A program made the translations under genes and the position numbers. Shown piece after piece: positions 20,076 to 30,839 of a stretch of DNA of 64,000 nt (position 1 is its first letter; every line of letters begins with the position of its first letter). Source of the DNA: Perognathus longimembris pacificus (lineage: Eukaryota; Chordata; Mammalia; Rodentia; Heteromyidae); NCBI RefSeq assembly GCF_023159225.1, contig NC_063170.1, forward strand, positions 23,710,301 through 23,774,300, in the 5' to 3' direction. Under the pieces are notes generated by a model, which saw only the letters and a program-made list of their open reading frames with translations, did not search any database and was not told the origin of the DNA.

Positions 20076-21655
20076 ACGTTTCTTAAATTCCGGTGTCAGT
20101 GTTGTTAGCAATGGTGCTGGGCTGTCAGATCTGACCACATGTAAAGATTTGCTTAGCAAAGTTGTTTCTAATGGGAATGAATGTAGGTTGGAGGCAGGAG
20201 GAGGAGGGGTGTTGCTGGTAAGGGTAGCCTCTTGGCTTCTCTGGGAATTCAGTTCCATCTCTAGAATACTCTGACAGCAAATGTCCTCTCTACTTGGATG
20301 ACTTCAAACGTCCCCCAGGATTAGAAACATGTAATCTTATCAACCAGGTTTGGTTTCTATTTGCGGAAGAGCTGAGCTTTTTCAATTTCACTAGGAGCTT
20401 AAAAAACTGGGGGAAAAAGTAACACAAAGAAATCTACTGTCTCTACCCTTCCTTAAAATGATGAATGCTTTTTAAAAGCAAATCTATTATTGGTCACTTG
20501 AGGGAGGAAATGTCAAGAAAACTTATGCTTTGTTAGCTTCTTGACATTATACAAGAAAGTAATTGAAGTATGACAAATTCTGTGTTGTTTTACCTCATAT
20601 ATTTATATAGCCATCTGACAAGATGAATATATATCTGTGTATATATATATGTATATGTATAATGTTTGTGTTACTGTGGATTTAGAAAAGAAGTGACACA
20701 GGCTCTATCATTCATCCTGTTGTTTCATCTGGACTGATCAAATGTATCTTCCCTCAACAAAACACATAGAAGAGAAATTGATGCTCCTTCATGTAGATTC
20801 TGGAATACAAAAAATTGAACTCATTTTACTCTCCCAGACCCATTAACCTCTTATCTCAAGTTCTTAGAGTTTTATGAATGTATAATAAAACATGCACAAA
20901 TCCAATTCAATACAACAAATATTTATTTAGCCCTCTCTGTGTGTCAGATACTATGTCAAACAGAGATGCTATTAATTCATGATCTGTAATAATTCAAATG
21001 CATCCTGGGCTAAATGTTACCATTATGCCATTTAAGAAAGAAAGAAAAAAGATCCACTAAGTAAAGAAAAAAAATCTGCTAGGCAAACCAGCAAGGTGGA
21101 TCTTTCTGTGCTCTTGAAAGCCCAAGTGTAAGTCAGAATTTAAATTCACAAAGCAAGGTTATTGCCCACAGACTTTTATAATAACTTTTCTAGAGAATAT
21201 GCCATCACTGACAAGTTAGGACTTTTATAAGTTGCTCTTTAAACGGTGAATGACCATTTTATCAAGGGATATTGTGTGACTAGGTCTATATATATAAAAA
21301 AAATCCCAAGGCTTGTTTCTATGGCACCCATGGTCTCTTTGCAGTTGGATAGTCTGACATGGGAAATTATTATTATTTTTCTTCTGAAAGGTGTCAAGTA
21401 TGAAACAAGGGAGTAGAGTTGCTTATTGTGTAGTCAAGATCTCTCCAGGGCTCAGCATAAGTACCTGTGGGAAGGAAAGAGATACTTAACAGGTGAGCCT
21501 TCAGGGCGAGCTTTCAGTGTGCTTTGAACTTTTTATTTTGCAGAAATTACCTTAGAGAATCACTTGGTATCTCAAGTGAGTTTATCAAAGGATATAATTT
21601 TAAGAATCATGAAAACAGTCTTGTGTGAAGTATAGTGATAAGATGTTACTCTGCG
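20076..21655. other. Repeat-poor unique sequence, no gene seen
   Basis: Over 1.5 kb without a recognisable SINE. A TA/TG-rich spot lies at 20624-20662 and a possible ancient-repeat scrap at 20920-20975. Open frames here are at or below 106 codons (19954-20274, which begins in the MIR) with no domain. Confidence 0.55.
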
Positions 21656-21915
21656 TTTTTGGTTTCCTTTTTCTTTTTCTTTTGGTGTGCTAGTAATGGG
21701 GCTTGCACTCCAGGCCTGGGCACAGTCCCTGAACTCTTTTGCTCAAGACTAGCTCTCTACCACTGGAACCACTGCTCCCTTTCCAACTTTTTATGGTTAA
21801 TTGGAGATAAGAGTCACACAGACTTCCTTGCCTAGGCTGGGTTCAAACATGGAATCCTCAGATCTCAGCTTCCTGAGTAGCTAGGGTTATAGATATAAGA
21901 AACCAGCATCTGGCT
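21656..21915 (-). mobile_element. Type A SINE
   Basis: T-rich start, 'ggggcttgcactccagg', 'gaaccactgctccc', 'ggttaattggagataagag' and end 'aaccagcatctggct'. Confidence 0.88.
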
Positions 21916-21921
21916 TTTGGT

Positions 21922-21937
21922 CCCCCCCCCCCTCTCT

Positions 21938-21987
<50 letters not shown>
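21922..21987. repeat. (C)n-(TC)n-(TG)n compound microsatellite
   Basis: Eleven C, a short TC run and about 23 TG units, squeezed between two minus-strand SINEs. Confidence 0.95.
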
Positions 21988-21989
<2 letters not shown>

Positions 21990-21990
<1 letters not shown>

Positions 21991-22207
21991 GGGAAGAGGA
22001 ATACTTTGGCTTGAACTCTTGCTCATCTTTCTTGCTTCAACTGGAGTTTTACCACTTGAACTATACCTTAGCTGGCTTTTTACTGGTCAGTTGGAGGTAA
22101 GAGTCTGGTAAATTTTTCTATCTTAGCTTGTTGGCTTGCACCTTGTGTCTCCACATCTTAACCTCCTGAGTGGCTAGCATTGCAGGTGTTAGCCACCCTG
22201 TTCTCAG
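21990..22207 (-). mobile_element. Type A SINE, old
   Basis: 'tttggcttgaactcttgctc', 'accacttgaactataccttagctgg', 'gtcagttggaggtaagagtc' and 'cctcctgagtggctagcattgcagg'. Heavily diverged. Confidence 0.8.
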
Positions 22208-22307
22208 TATCCTGCTTTTCTATTGCCTCTTGGTTGAAATTGGTCATTTAGCACATGATAGATCTGACTTGAAAGAGTTTGAATTATATAAACATTACAG
22301 CTCTACC

Positions 22308-22315
22308 TCTCTATC

Positions 22316-22402
<87 letters not shown>

Positions 22403-22404
22403 CT
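22308..22404. repeat. (TCTA)n tetranucleotide microsatellite
   Basis: About 22 TCTA units, regular throughout. It abuts the tail side of the next minus-strand SINE. Confidence 0.97.
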
Positions 22405-22411
22405 ATCTACA

Positions 22412-22647
22412 TGCCAGTTCTGGGGCTTGAACTCAGAGCCTGGGCACTGTCCCTGAGCTTTTGCTCAAGGCTAGCACTCTACCACTTGAACCACAGCTCC
22501 ACTTCTGGCTTTTTTTTTTTTTTTGATAGTTTAGTATACATAAGAGTCTTACAGATGGTCCTGCCCCATTTAGCTTTGAGCTACAATTCTCAGCTCTCAG
22601 CCTCCTGAGTGGCTAGGATTACAAATGTAAGGCTCTGATGCCCTGCT
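22412..22647 (-). mobile_element. Type A SINE
   Basis: 'ttctggggcttgaactcagag', 'ctaccacttgaaccacagctcc', an internal T run at 22511-22524, and a B1-like end. Confidence 0.9.
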
Positions 22648-22859
22648 ATGAGCATCATTTCTATATAAGTACTCAAAGATTTTGGTTTTGATTGAAAAGA
22701 GGTTAGGCTGTGTCTTCAGTTTGTGGCAGGCACTGTGTATAAACTGAAATAGAAGAACTTTGTTTAGACTTTGTTTAGAGTGGGCACGGGCCACTTTGGG
22801 TCTCAGGGTGGGGCAGGCATACTCATAGACTTAGGGTGTTGGCTGGTTATATCAGAAAT

Positions 22860-23275
22860 GTCAATAATGCTTGATTTTATGGTGGGAATTTGGGTGATGC
22901 AATCAGTTGATATGAAGATTTGAGTCCAACAACTTGGGCAATAAACAACCAATCATGCCTGTGTAATGAGGACTCAATGAAAACTTGACATTGAGGTTTG
23001 CTTGAGGTTCCTTGACTTGAAAATAGGATTTGGATTTTGATTCGTATCAGTTCTAGCAGGTAACACATCCTGGCTCTATGGAACAGAACAATGGCTGACT
23101 TACTGACTCTACCCTATGTCTCTCTTCCTTTGGCTGATTTTTAATCAATATCCTTAAAAACAAATTATAACCAGGATGACAGTGGCTTTCAGTGAGTTAT
23201 GTGGGTCCTAGGGAATCTCAAATTTGTAGCTGTTAGAAGTCAAGAGACTCTTGGACACTTGTCCCTTAACTCATT
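22860..23275 (+). mobile_element. Ancient LTR-like sequence
   Basis: 'caaccaatcatgcctgtgtaatgaggactc', 'tgtctctcttcctttggctgat' and 'gagttatgtgggtcctagggaatctc' occur in the order seen in old mammalian ERV LTRs. I cannot name the family and see no target duplication. Confidence 0.4.
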
Positions 23276-23740
23276 GCAGCTAGCTCTTTTTGGCTAGGTA
23301 AAACTGAAAGGAGCATATGGACATGTAAAAATGTCCAGCTAACTCCAAAGGAAGAGAAGTCCCTAGGAGAGACTTTTAAATACCAAGTCCTATCTACCAA
23401 GAGGGATAATCTGACTTCTTCCTTTCCTGTTTGTATCTCTTTCATTTCTTGTTCCTGCCTTATTGCTCTGCTAACCATAATATGGAATAAGAGTGGAGAA
23501 TTAATTACATTGTTTCTTTAGAGGAAATACTTTCAAGTTTTCCCTATTTAGCATAATGATAGCTATAGGATTGTTGTATGTAGCTTTTTCTATGTTCAGG
23601 TATCGACCTCCTCTTCCTAGTTTCTTCAGGGCTTTTATCATGGAAGGATGTTGAATTTTTCCATAGTCTTTTTCTGCAGATGCAGAAATGACCATGGTTT
23701 TGTTGGTGGTTCTATTTATGTGCTAAATTATATTGATTGA

Positions 23741-23741
<1 letters not shown>

Positions 23742-23789
<48 letters not shown>
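23742..23789. repeat. (TG)n microsatellite inside LINE-1
   Basis: About 24 TG units replacing part of the reverse-transcriptase sequence. Confidence 0.97.
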
Positions 23790-23790
<1 letters not shown>

Positions 23791-24100
23791 GAATCATCCT
23801 TGTATTCCTGGGATGATGACAACTTTATCATGTGGATGAACTTTTAAATGTGTTGTTGAATTTGGTTTGCAGGCATTTTATTGAGGGTTTTTGTGTCCAC
23901 ATTCATTAAGGAAATTGGTGTTTAGTTTTCTGTTTTGCTGTGTCCTCATCCCATTTTAGTATTAGGATAATACTAATGTCATAGGATGATTTTGAAAACA
24001 TTTGTTTCTCTTCTGTTTTATGGAATAGTTTGAGGACCTTTTGAACTAGTTCTTCTTTAAACATGTAGTGAAATTTAGATAATATGTTTCTGAGATTTTC

Positions 24101-24310
24101 TGTTTTCTTTTTCAGTGTTAGTCCTGGGGCTTGAACTCAGGGCCTGGGCATTGTCCATGAGCTATTTTACTCAAGGTTACCACTCTTCCACTTGAGCCAC
24201 AGTTCCATTTCCAGCTTCTTAGTGGTTAATTGGGGATAAGAGCCTCACAGACATTCCTGTATTGGCTGGCTTTGAAATGATCTTCAGATTCCAGCCACCT
24301 GCACCCAGCT
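24101..24310 (-). mobile_element. Type A SINE in LINE-1
   Basis: 'gtcctggggcttgaactcagg', 'cttgagccacagttcc', 'ggttaattggggataagagc'. The head is shortened by loss of the 'gctaggattacaggc' segment. Confidence 0.88.
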
Positions 24311-24650
24311 CTTGAGTTTTCTTTGTTGGAGTATTATTACTACTTCAGTCTATTGCTAATTATATATCTGTTTAGGTTGCTTATATCTTCTTGGATCAAT
24401 TTTGGTAGGTCATATGCACCTAGTAATTTCTTCTAGCCTTTCAAATTGATTGCACTATAATTTTTGAAGATATTTACTAGTTATTCTTCAGATTCATTGG
24501 TACTGTTGCAACATATTCCTTTTGTTGTTGAGTCTTTCTCTTTCTTTTGGAAAGTGTGGGTAAGGATTTTTCAATCTTGTTTTTATAAAAGCATTTTATT
24601 GCATCGATTCTTTGTATTGTACTTTTAGTCTGCATTTCATTGATTTCTGC

Positions 24651-24686
24651 GATGATGATGATGATGATGATGATGATAATGATGAT
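24651..24686. repeat. (GAT)n microsatellite
   Basis: About 12 GAT units with one variant, at the tail of the next SINE fragment. Confidence 0.95.
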
Positions 24687-24797
24687 TTGTTGTAGTCCCG
24701 TGGCTTGAACTCAGAGCCTGGGCTTTGGCTTTTGGGTTGAAGGTTGGTGCTCTCACTTGAGTGATACCTCCACTTCCGGCTTTTTAGCTCAGCCTCT
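24687..24797 (-). mobile_element. Type A SINE tail fragment
   Basis: Tail monomer only: 'gtggcttgaactcagagcctggg' to 'cctccacttccggctttttag', then a jump to 'ctcagcctc'. Most of the B1-like head is missing. Confidence 0.75.
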
Positions 24798-24799
24798 TA

Positions 24800-25080
24800 T
24801 TTCCAAGATTTTACCCCCGGCCCCGCCCGAATCTCTGCATCTTTGCTGAATTTCTCAGCCAAGTTTTCAAACTTTTTTTCTCCAGGTTTCTAAGTTGCTT
24901 GTCCAGTTCTTGAATTTGGTTTCAAGTAATGATTTACATTAATCCTCTTTGAGGAAAACTAGACCTTTGAATTCTTTGTCTGGTATTTCATCTATTTCCA
25001 CGTGTTTGGATTCAATTATTGAAGAGTTATGAACTTTTTGGATATAAGTCTGGGCAAATTTACCCAACACATTAAAGTAG
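24800..25080 (-). mobile_element. Possible LINE-1 or HAL1 continuation
   Basis: Sequence such as 'tttctaagttgcttgtccagttc' and 'gaattctttgtctggtatttcatc' has the look of reversed L1/HAL1 ORF1-region DNA. I am unsure; it may be unique. Confidence 0.3.
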
Positions 25081-25417
25081 GTGCTCTCATGATTTGGAAG
25101 GGAATGGAAGAAGGAATCATGACAAAGGTAAAATAACCAGAAATAAAATAAAAAAAAGTAGGCAAGGGTTTTAATGAATAATTGAGATTAATTTCAGGAC
25201 ATGAGCTTAATTTCAGAAGGAAGTTTTATTAAATCAATGACTCTAAAACAAAATTATTCACAATGAAGTTGTCACCCTTCTACAAATGTAGAGTGCTTAG
25301 GCAGTATGCTTAATAAGTTAAATAATCTCACTTAAGAAATAAGCATTTTATTTAAAGTTATGTTTTATCATGACAGAAGAGGTAAAAATGTCTAAAGTGT
25401 ATAAAAGCAGCTATGTG

Positions 25418-25650
25418 GAGCTGGGTGCTGGTGGCTCATGCCTGTAATCCTAGCTACTCAGGAGGCTGAGATCTGAGGATTGTGGTTCAAAGCCAGCCTG
25501 AGCAAACAAGTGAGATCCTTATCTCCAGTTAACCAGCAACAAGCTGTAAATGGAGCTGTGGTTCAAGTGGTAGAGTGCTAGCCTTGAGCACAAAAAAGCT
25601 CAGGGACAGTGCTCGGGCTCTTTGTTCAAAACCCAGAACCAGCACACACA
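25418..25650 (+). mobile_element. Type A SINE, near full length
   Basis: The clearest plus-strand type A copy. The head (about 25418-25540) has the B1 landmarks 'ctcatgcctgtaatcc' and 'aggaggctgagatctgagg'. The tail (about 25545-25650) has an A box 'gtggttcaagtgg' and a B box-like 'tttgttcaaaacccag'. It serves as the reference for the two-part structure. Confidence 0.94.
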
Positions 25651-25727
25651 AGAAAGTGATTATGTAGAAAAAATAAAGCCATAAAATTCTATTTACTGAG
25701 GCCAAGATGACATCTGAGTCTGAGGTC

Positions 25728-25900
25728 AGCTCTTCTCTCTTTCTCTTTCCCCATTCCCTCCCCTTCTCTTCCATCCTCCTCATCTCTCTCTCTCTCCTTT
25801 CTCCCTCCCTCCCTCCCTCCCTCCCTCCCTCCCTCCCTCCCTCCCTCCCTCCCTCCCTCCCTCCCTTCTTTCCTTCCTTCCTTCCATCCTTTTCTTTCAT
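25728..25900. repeat. Polypyrimidine tract with (CCCT)n core
   Basis: C/T only for most of its length, with a regular CCCT block at about 25797-25864 and CCTT at the right. It adjoins the shared flank at 25901-25970. A Gly/Arg/Glu-rich minus-strand frame here is low complexity. Confidence 0.93.
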
Positions 25901-25970
25901 TCTTTCTTTACAAGAGAGATGAGAAAGTCTAGAGAGTTACTATGTGATATTAACACACTTTAAGGTGGCT
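25901..25970. repeat. Duplicated SINE-tail flank, copy 1
   Basis: Homologous to 41281-41354: both have 'tctttcttt.caa.agag', 'gagagttact', 'atattaacac' and 'ctttaaggtggct' in the same order, each lying between a polypyrimidine tract and the tail of a type A SINE. Confidence 0.75.
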
Positions 25971-26162
25971 CTTTTTTATTTTTGTCTGCCATGGGGCTTG
26001 AACTGGGTCCTGTCTTTGAGCTCTTCTGTTCAAGGCTAGCACTTTACCCCTTTGAGCCACAGTGGCCACTTCTGATTTTCTGGTGGTTAACTGGGAGATA
26101 AGAGTCTCAGGGACTTTCCTGCCTTGACTAACTCTAAACTGTGATCCTCAGATCTCAGCTTC
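25971..26162 (-). mobile_element. Type A SINE with extended flank
   Basis: T-rich start, 'catggggcttgaactgggtcctgtctttgag', 'ctttgagccacagtgg' and a head cut short at 'cagatctcagcttcct'. Closest relative in the window is 41355-41592. Confidence 0.88.
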
Positions 26163-26524
26163 CTTATAGGTGGCCCTTTTTTATGGAATAAGAAAAAGGA
26201 GAGAATATTGGAAAGGGAGACACCTTTTTGCACTGTGCTTCAGAAATTTTTAAGACTGCATCCATGTTGGTATAAGAAGTGGAATTATCTTGAGGACTGT
26301 GAGTCCTTTTCTGTGTTGAGATATATTGGAGTGGATGGTTGCTTAGGTCATTACCAGCTTTAACTTTCTGAAGCTGTGTGAAAAGATTGTAAGGTATCGC
26401 AGTTGAAAGCAAATAGAGAAGCCATATTTTGAGAGGTTGAATTGGGAGTCTTTATGGAGCGCTGGCATCTGCAGGTGGGCTTTGGTCTTAAAGACCTGCA
26501 GCTCAAAGCAGAGCTTGAACAAAG

Positions 26525-26728
26525 CTTTTTTTTTGGCCATTCCTGGGCCTTGGACTAAGGGCCTGAGCACTGTCCCTTGGCTTCCTTTTTGCTCAAGGCT
26601 AGCACTCTGCCACTTGAGCCACAGCGCCACTTCTGGCCGTTTTCTGTATATGTGGTGTTGGGGAATTGAACCCAGGGCCTCATGTATATGAGGTAAGCTC
26701 TCTCGCCACTAGGCCATATCCCCAGCCC
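26525..26728 (-). mobile_element. Type B SINE with perfect target duplication
   Basis: Complete minus-strand copy. Target duplication CTTGAACAAAGCTTTT lies at 26514-26529 and 26729-26744 (its last bases merge with the T run). A young insertion; frames of 80-120 codons across it are SINE translations. Confidence 0.96.
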
Positions 26729-26744
26729 CTTGAACAAAGCTTTT

Positions 26745-27040
26745 AAAGACAAAAACCACATGCTTAGGGTGGAGATTAAGCCTGAACAAAAGCAGACCAT
26801 AAACAAAGGGCAAGGATCAGGGCTTTTCCTGGGACTACACAACATGATGCATCTGGGGCTAAACAACATGATGCATCTGCATGTTCTCTGAAGCAGTGTT
26901 CTCCTTGAGCTAAGCATCTGCATTTCAAAGGATGGCTTTTCTCATCTTTAGGCCTTTGGAGCTGGGTGGAAAGCCCCATCACCCAGCTAGGCACCAGGAG
27001 AACAAAGTGATATTATTTATACCCTCAAAATTAAGAAGGA
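26745..27040. other. Unique or LTR-like sequence with a 24-bp tandem repeat
   Basis: It continues the pre-insertion sequence from 26450. Two copies of a 24-bp unit lie at 26831-26854 and 26855-26878 (shared 'acaacatgatgcatct'). No exon is recognised. Confidence 0.45.
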
Positions 27041-27047
27041 ATGATGT

Positions 27048-27308
27048 AGCTAGGTACTGGTGGTGCATATCTACATCCATAACTATTCAGGAGGTTGACA
27101 TATAAGGTTCATGGTTCAAAGCTAGCCAGGGCAGGAAAGTCTGTGAGACTCTCATCTCCACTAAACTACCAAAAAAAGGTGAAAATGGAGCTGTGGCTCA
27201 AGTAGAGTGCCAACCTTGAGCACCAAAGCTCACAGACAGTACCCAGGCCCTTAATTCAAGTTCTAGGAATGGCACAAACAAACAAACAAACAAACAACAA
27301 CAAAAAAG
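27048..27308 (+). mobile_element. Type A SINE
   Basis: Head 'agctaggtactggtggtgcat', 'gttcaaagctagccagggcagg', tail 'gctgtggctcaag' with a deletion, and an (ACAA)n tail. Confidence 0.9.
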
Positions 27309-28370
27309 GCCACAATCTGTTGCAAATGAGAAAAAAAATTCTGGTAGTGAGAAACCAGATAACAGGAAAGAGAGTGCTAGATTGCCTAACATGCTGGAAT
27401 TCTGCTGTTGTTGCTGCTCCAAGAGAAGAACTTTGATGCTTCACACATCTGTAGAATTGTTCCATTTCACAGAACTTTATAAAGTCATTTACTCACTGGG
27501 AATGACTCAAGCAAAGCTGACTGGAACCAAGTTTGATAGGTGACTATTCTGAATGTTGTAGCCTCTAAGAGTTTTAAAGCCTCAAGCTTTGAATATGCTG
27601 TGGGATGGTGTAAAAAGGTGACACAAAGGGAAAAAGACCTGGAACTTGTTTCTGTTGGTCTGTCATTAGAATAACACATGATTTGTGAAGGCATTCAATT
27701 ATTCTTTCTGGATCAGTGGAGGGAATAGGTATTATTTACCATGGTTTCTTCCTGGTCTTAGGAAGGCTGATTATGTGTTAGTGGCAGGAACTCAAGCAGC
27801 AAAAGAGTCAAACAATGTTATTAGCCTGACGTGCTTTCCTGTTTAAGAGGAAAGAGCCTAATGGCTTCATGCTCACACCTTTGCATTCCAACTCCAAGAG
27901 AAAGAGTACAACTTTGCTACTGCACATTCCTAAAGCACAATTCCACAATTAAGTCGTGAACCTATTCTCACTCCATTACTACAGGCAGAAAAGGGGACTT
28001 ATTCACGATTTGTGTTCCACGTTGTCTGAGTGTGGGAGAGGGAAATGTGTGCTGGGAGAGCAGATCTCTCAAATACTATCTCAGGAACCTTTTGGTAAGG
28101 GGTAGACTACATAGGGTCTAGGCATTTTTCTCTCCCTCTTTCTGTTTTCAACTTAAAAAAACAACAACAACCTGTAGAAAGCTTCCTAGCTTGTAGGATG
28201 TATAGAACTGGTTGTAGTTGGAACTGGTCTGTATAGGAGCCACAGACTTCTGGGCCTTGAATGGCTTGATGTATTTTTACCGGTCCTAGTGTGACCTTTG
28301 AAAGCTTTATATTCCAAATGCTTCTGTAGACAGAAGCTCTGGTGTAGAAGCTGAATGAGAGCAGCAACCA
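27309..28370. other. Unique sequence, no gene seen
   Basis: No confident repeat. Minus-strand frames of 64-86 codons (27198-28380) overlap each other in different frames and show no domain. Confidence 0.5.
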
Positions 28371-28378
28371 TGTGTTCC

Positions 28379-28470
28379 ACCTCCTCCTATTTCTTCTCTT
28401 CCTCCTCCTCCTCTTCTTTTTCCTTATCTTCTTCTTCCTCCTCTTCTCCTTCCCTACTACTACTCTTATT
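28379..28470. repeat. TCC/TTC-rich polypyrimidine tract
   Basis: Irregular C/T sequence with (CTCCTC)n patches and occasional A. Confidence 0.85.
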
Positions 28471-28479
28471 TATCAAGTC

Positions 28480-28757
28480 TCGTCTCCTACTTACTGTTCT
28501 ATATCCAATGACTGGTTCAAGTTCTGGCAGTTGAGAAACTCAATAAATTCATACTGAACAGACAATATTTATCTCTCAAAGTTTCTGTGACAAAATGTGG
28601 ACTTCCAGAGCTGTGGATGAGAAAGAAGCGTTTGTCATCTTTGGTACTTCACGGAAGGATATGTCTTTCTGGTTATTCCAGAAAGGTGGGCAGGGTAGAT
28701 CCTAGAAAGAAAACTTAAAATTTAGGCCTGGATTTGTCATAAATTTGTGGCAATCAT
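28480..28757. other. Unique sequence
   Basis: Nothing recognised. Confidence 0.5.
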
Positions 28758-28760
28758 GTG

Positions 28761-28943
28761 CTTTTGTGCTCAAGGCTAGTATTCTACCACTTTGAGCTAC
28801 AGTTCCACTTCTGGTTTTCTGGTAGGTAATTGGAGGTAAGAGTATCAAGGACTTTCCTGCCTTGGCTGGCTTTGAACTGCGATCCTCAGATCTTAGCTTC
28901 CTGAGTAGCTAGGATTATAGGCATGAGCCACCAATACACAGCT
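28761..28943 (-). mobile_element. Type A SINE, tail clipped
   Basis: Starts within the tail monomer at 'cttttgtgctcaaggctag' and is complete through 'gagccaccaatacacagct'. No T-run remains. Confidence 0.88.
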
Positions 28944-29056
28944 TCTTGCTTGGATCATTTTTGCTTTACCACTTATAAAATGAAGAGTGTGGACTAGTTA
29001 ACTGTGAAGGTTTTAACATGTAATGGTGGAAAGGAAAACATTATGAATTAGCCATG

Positions 29057-29139
29057 TGGAGAGGAGAGGAGGGGAGGGGAAAGGAAAGGAGGGAAGGGGA
29101 AAGGAGAGAGGAGTGGGAAGAGGGGAGTAGAGGAGAGGA
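29057..29139. repeat. Polypurine (GGA/GAGGG)n tract
   Basis: Purines only except a few T, in irregular GAGG and GGAAAG units. Confidence 0.9.
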
Positions 29140-30190
29140 AATTGTACCTATATTGTGGGGTGACTCTGGAAATTGTCTTTAAAGAATTTTGACAAGAAGA
29201 TTTCTGAAGAAAATCTAATGATTAAAACAGACGTAAACACATTTTTGATGGAAGGAGGTTTGCCAGTTCATTATCTTTAAAAGTAATTTTGAATGTTCCA
29301 CCCTACTAAAGACAGGAATACTTAGAATTCCTTTTCCAAAGGGTAGTGCTTCATTGTCGTTCGGCTGAACAACTTACCTTTCACTAAACACATGGCAGCC
29401 ATGTAACTGGAGAAATTATACTCTGTAAATATTGTCCAGTAAATTAATCAAACTTCTCCTGAGCATCTGCTAGATGTCAGGTGCTTAGTTATAGGATGCA
29501 AAGATGGAGAACAGATGGCTCCTTTCCTCAGGGAGTTTTAATCTGGAGATGTTGAATGTAGAATCATTGAAATCTAACTAGGAAAAAAAAACCCCAGAAA
29601 CTTCTCTAGGTACTGAAAATGAGTGAATTTAATAAAGAATAATGGCTACATGGATCATGAAGTTGTTGAGAAGACAACAGGGGAAGGTGAGGTGACTCAG
29701 GAGATGGAGTGTATGGTTGCTAGGGTGATTGTAGAAGCAAGGTCTTATGGGACGAGATGGAAATGCCAAAATTGACATGGAAAATGATGAAAACAGTATG
29801 GGAAATTGCAGAACAAGGGTCAGAATTTCTTCCAGGTGATTACGTGCCATGGAAAGGTTGGCAGGAACAACTGCTTAGTAAGGAAGTAAGATGAGAGGGA
29901 TGCCACTATCACTGACCCACTGGCTTGTGGGTAGTCCAGGACCAAATGTGGGAGACACTGTACCAGAATGGGGTTTACCAATGGAAATGATAAATTTCTA
30001 GGATCATGGGGCAAGAAGCTGACATTTAACCATCAGGTAGACATGTACTGTAATGGTGCAAGTTTCAGAGGAACAACCAATAAGGACATTCCTGTACAGT
30101 AACCAAGATGGTGCTGGAAAATGGTTCCTTTAGGAGCAAAATAAGCTGTCAAGAAGAGATTGTATTTGATCTATATAATAAAAAGGAATG
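29140..30190. other. Unique sequence, no gene seen
   Basis: A possible ancient-repeat scrap lies at 29455-29550 ('gagcatctgctagatgtcaggtgc'). Two minus-strand frames (29629-30014) have no domain. Confidence 0.5.
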
Positions 30191-30194
30191 AAAG

Positions 30195-30420
30195 AGGCTA
30201 GGTACCAGTGGCTTACTCCTTTAATCCTAGCTACTCGGGAGGCTGGGATCTGAGGATCTGGTTTGAAGCCAATCCAGGCCAGAATGCTAGTGAGACTCAT
30301 CTCCAAGTAAATACCAAAAAGCCAGAAGTGGAGATATGGCTCAAGTGTTAGAGTGCCAGCCTTGAATGAAAAAATCTTAAGGACCTGGTCATGAGTTTAA
30401 ACCCCAGTACCAGTCCCCCT
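30195..30420 (+). mobile_element. Type A SINE
   Basis: Head 'gctaggtaccagtggctta', 'tactcgggaggctgggatctgagg', 'gccagaagtggagatatggctcaag' and 'gagtttaaaccccagtacc'. The tail leads into a long GA microsatellite. Confidence 0.93.
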
Positions 30421-30427
30421 CCACCCA

Positions 30428-30431
<4 letters not shown>

Positions 30432-30505
<74 letters not shown>
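30432..30505. repeat. (GA)n microsatellite
   Basis: About 37 uninterrupted GA units in the SINE tail position. Confidence 0.97.
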
Positions 30506-30508
<3 letters not shown>

Positions 30509-30524
30509 TGAGAAAGAAATTAAG

Positions 30525-30765
30525 GATGAGCGCTGGACGCAGTGACTTATGCCTGCTTATGCCTGTCTTCCTAGCTACATGAAGAGGTGAAAGTTGGATT
30601 GTATCTGAGGTTAGCCCTGGGGAAGAGGGGAAAATGAGACCCTATCTGAAAACTAATCTAGAGTAAAAAGGACTGGAAATGCAGCAAATGTGGTAGAGTG
30701 CCTGTTTAGCAAGTATAAGGCTCTGATTTCAAACTACAGTACTGAAATTAAATAAAGGAAAGGGA
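30525..30765 (+). mobile_element. B1-ID dimeric SINE
   Basis: B1-like 'gcgctggacgcagtgacttatgcctg' (with a 13-bp duplication of 'cttatgcctg'), 'gagaccctatctgaaaac', then an ID-like part 'tgtggtagagtgcctgtttagcaag' and 'ggctctgatttcaaactacag', with an A-rich tail. The head-tail logic resembles type A but uses an ID second half. Confidence 0.65.
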
Positions 30766-30810
30766 AACAAAGAAATTAAAGATAGGTGATATGAAGGGCA
30801 GTGGCAGTCA

Positions 30811-30836
30811 TCCTCTCTCTCTCTCTCTCTCTCTCT
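30811..30836. repeat. (TC)n microsatellite
   Basis: About 12 TC units next to the tail of the following minus-strand SINE. Confidence 0.95.
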
Positions 30837-30839
30837 GTG

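Larger units (their letters stand above)
23510..24650 (-). mobile_element. Old LINE-1 ORF2 reverse-transcriptase segment
   Basis: Translated from the minus strand, 23501-23695 reads 'EKDYGKIQHPSMIKALKKL' and 'PIAIIMLNRENLKVFPL', a known stretch of L1 ORF2 reverse transcriptase. To the right come 'cttgtattcctgggatgatg', 'ttgaatttggtttgcaggcattttattgagg' and 'tggtgtttagttttctg', all L1 landmarks read backwards. A (TG)n has grown inside it (23742-23789) and a type A SINE (24101-24310) interrupts it. No complete frame. Confidence 0.85.
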
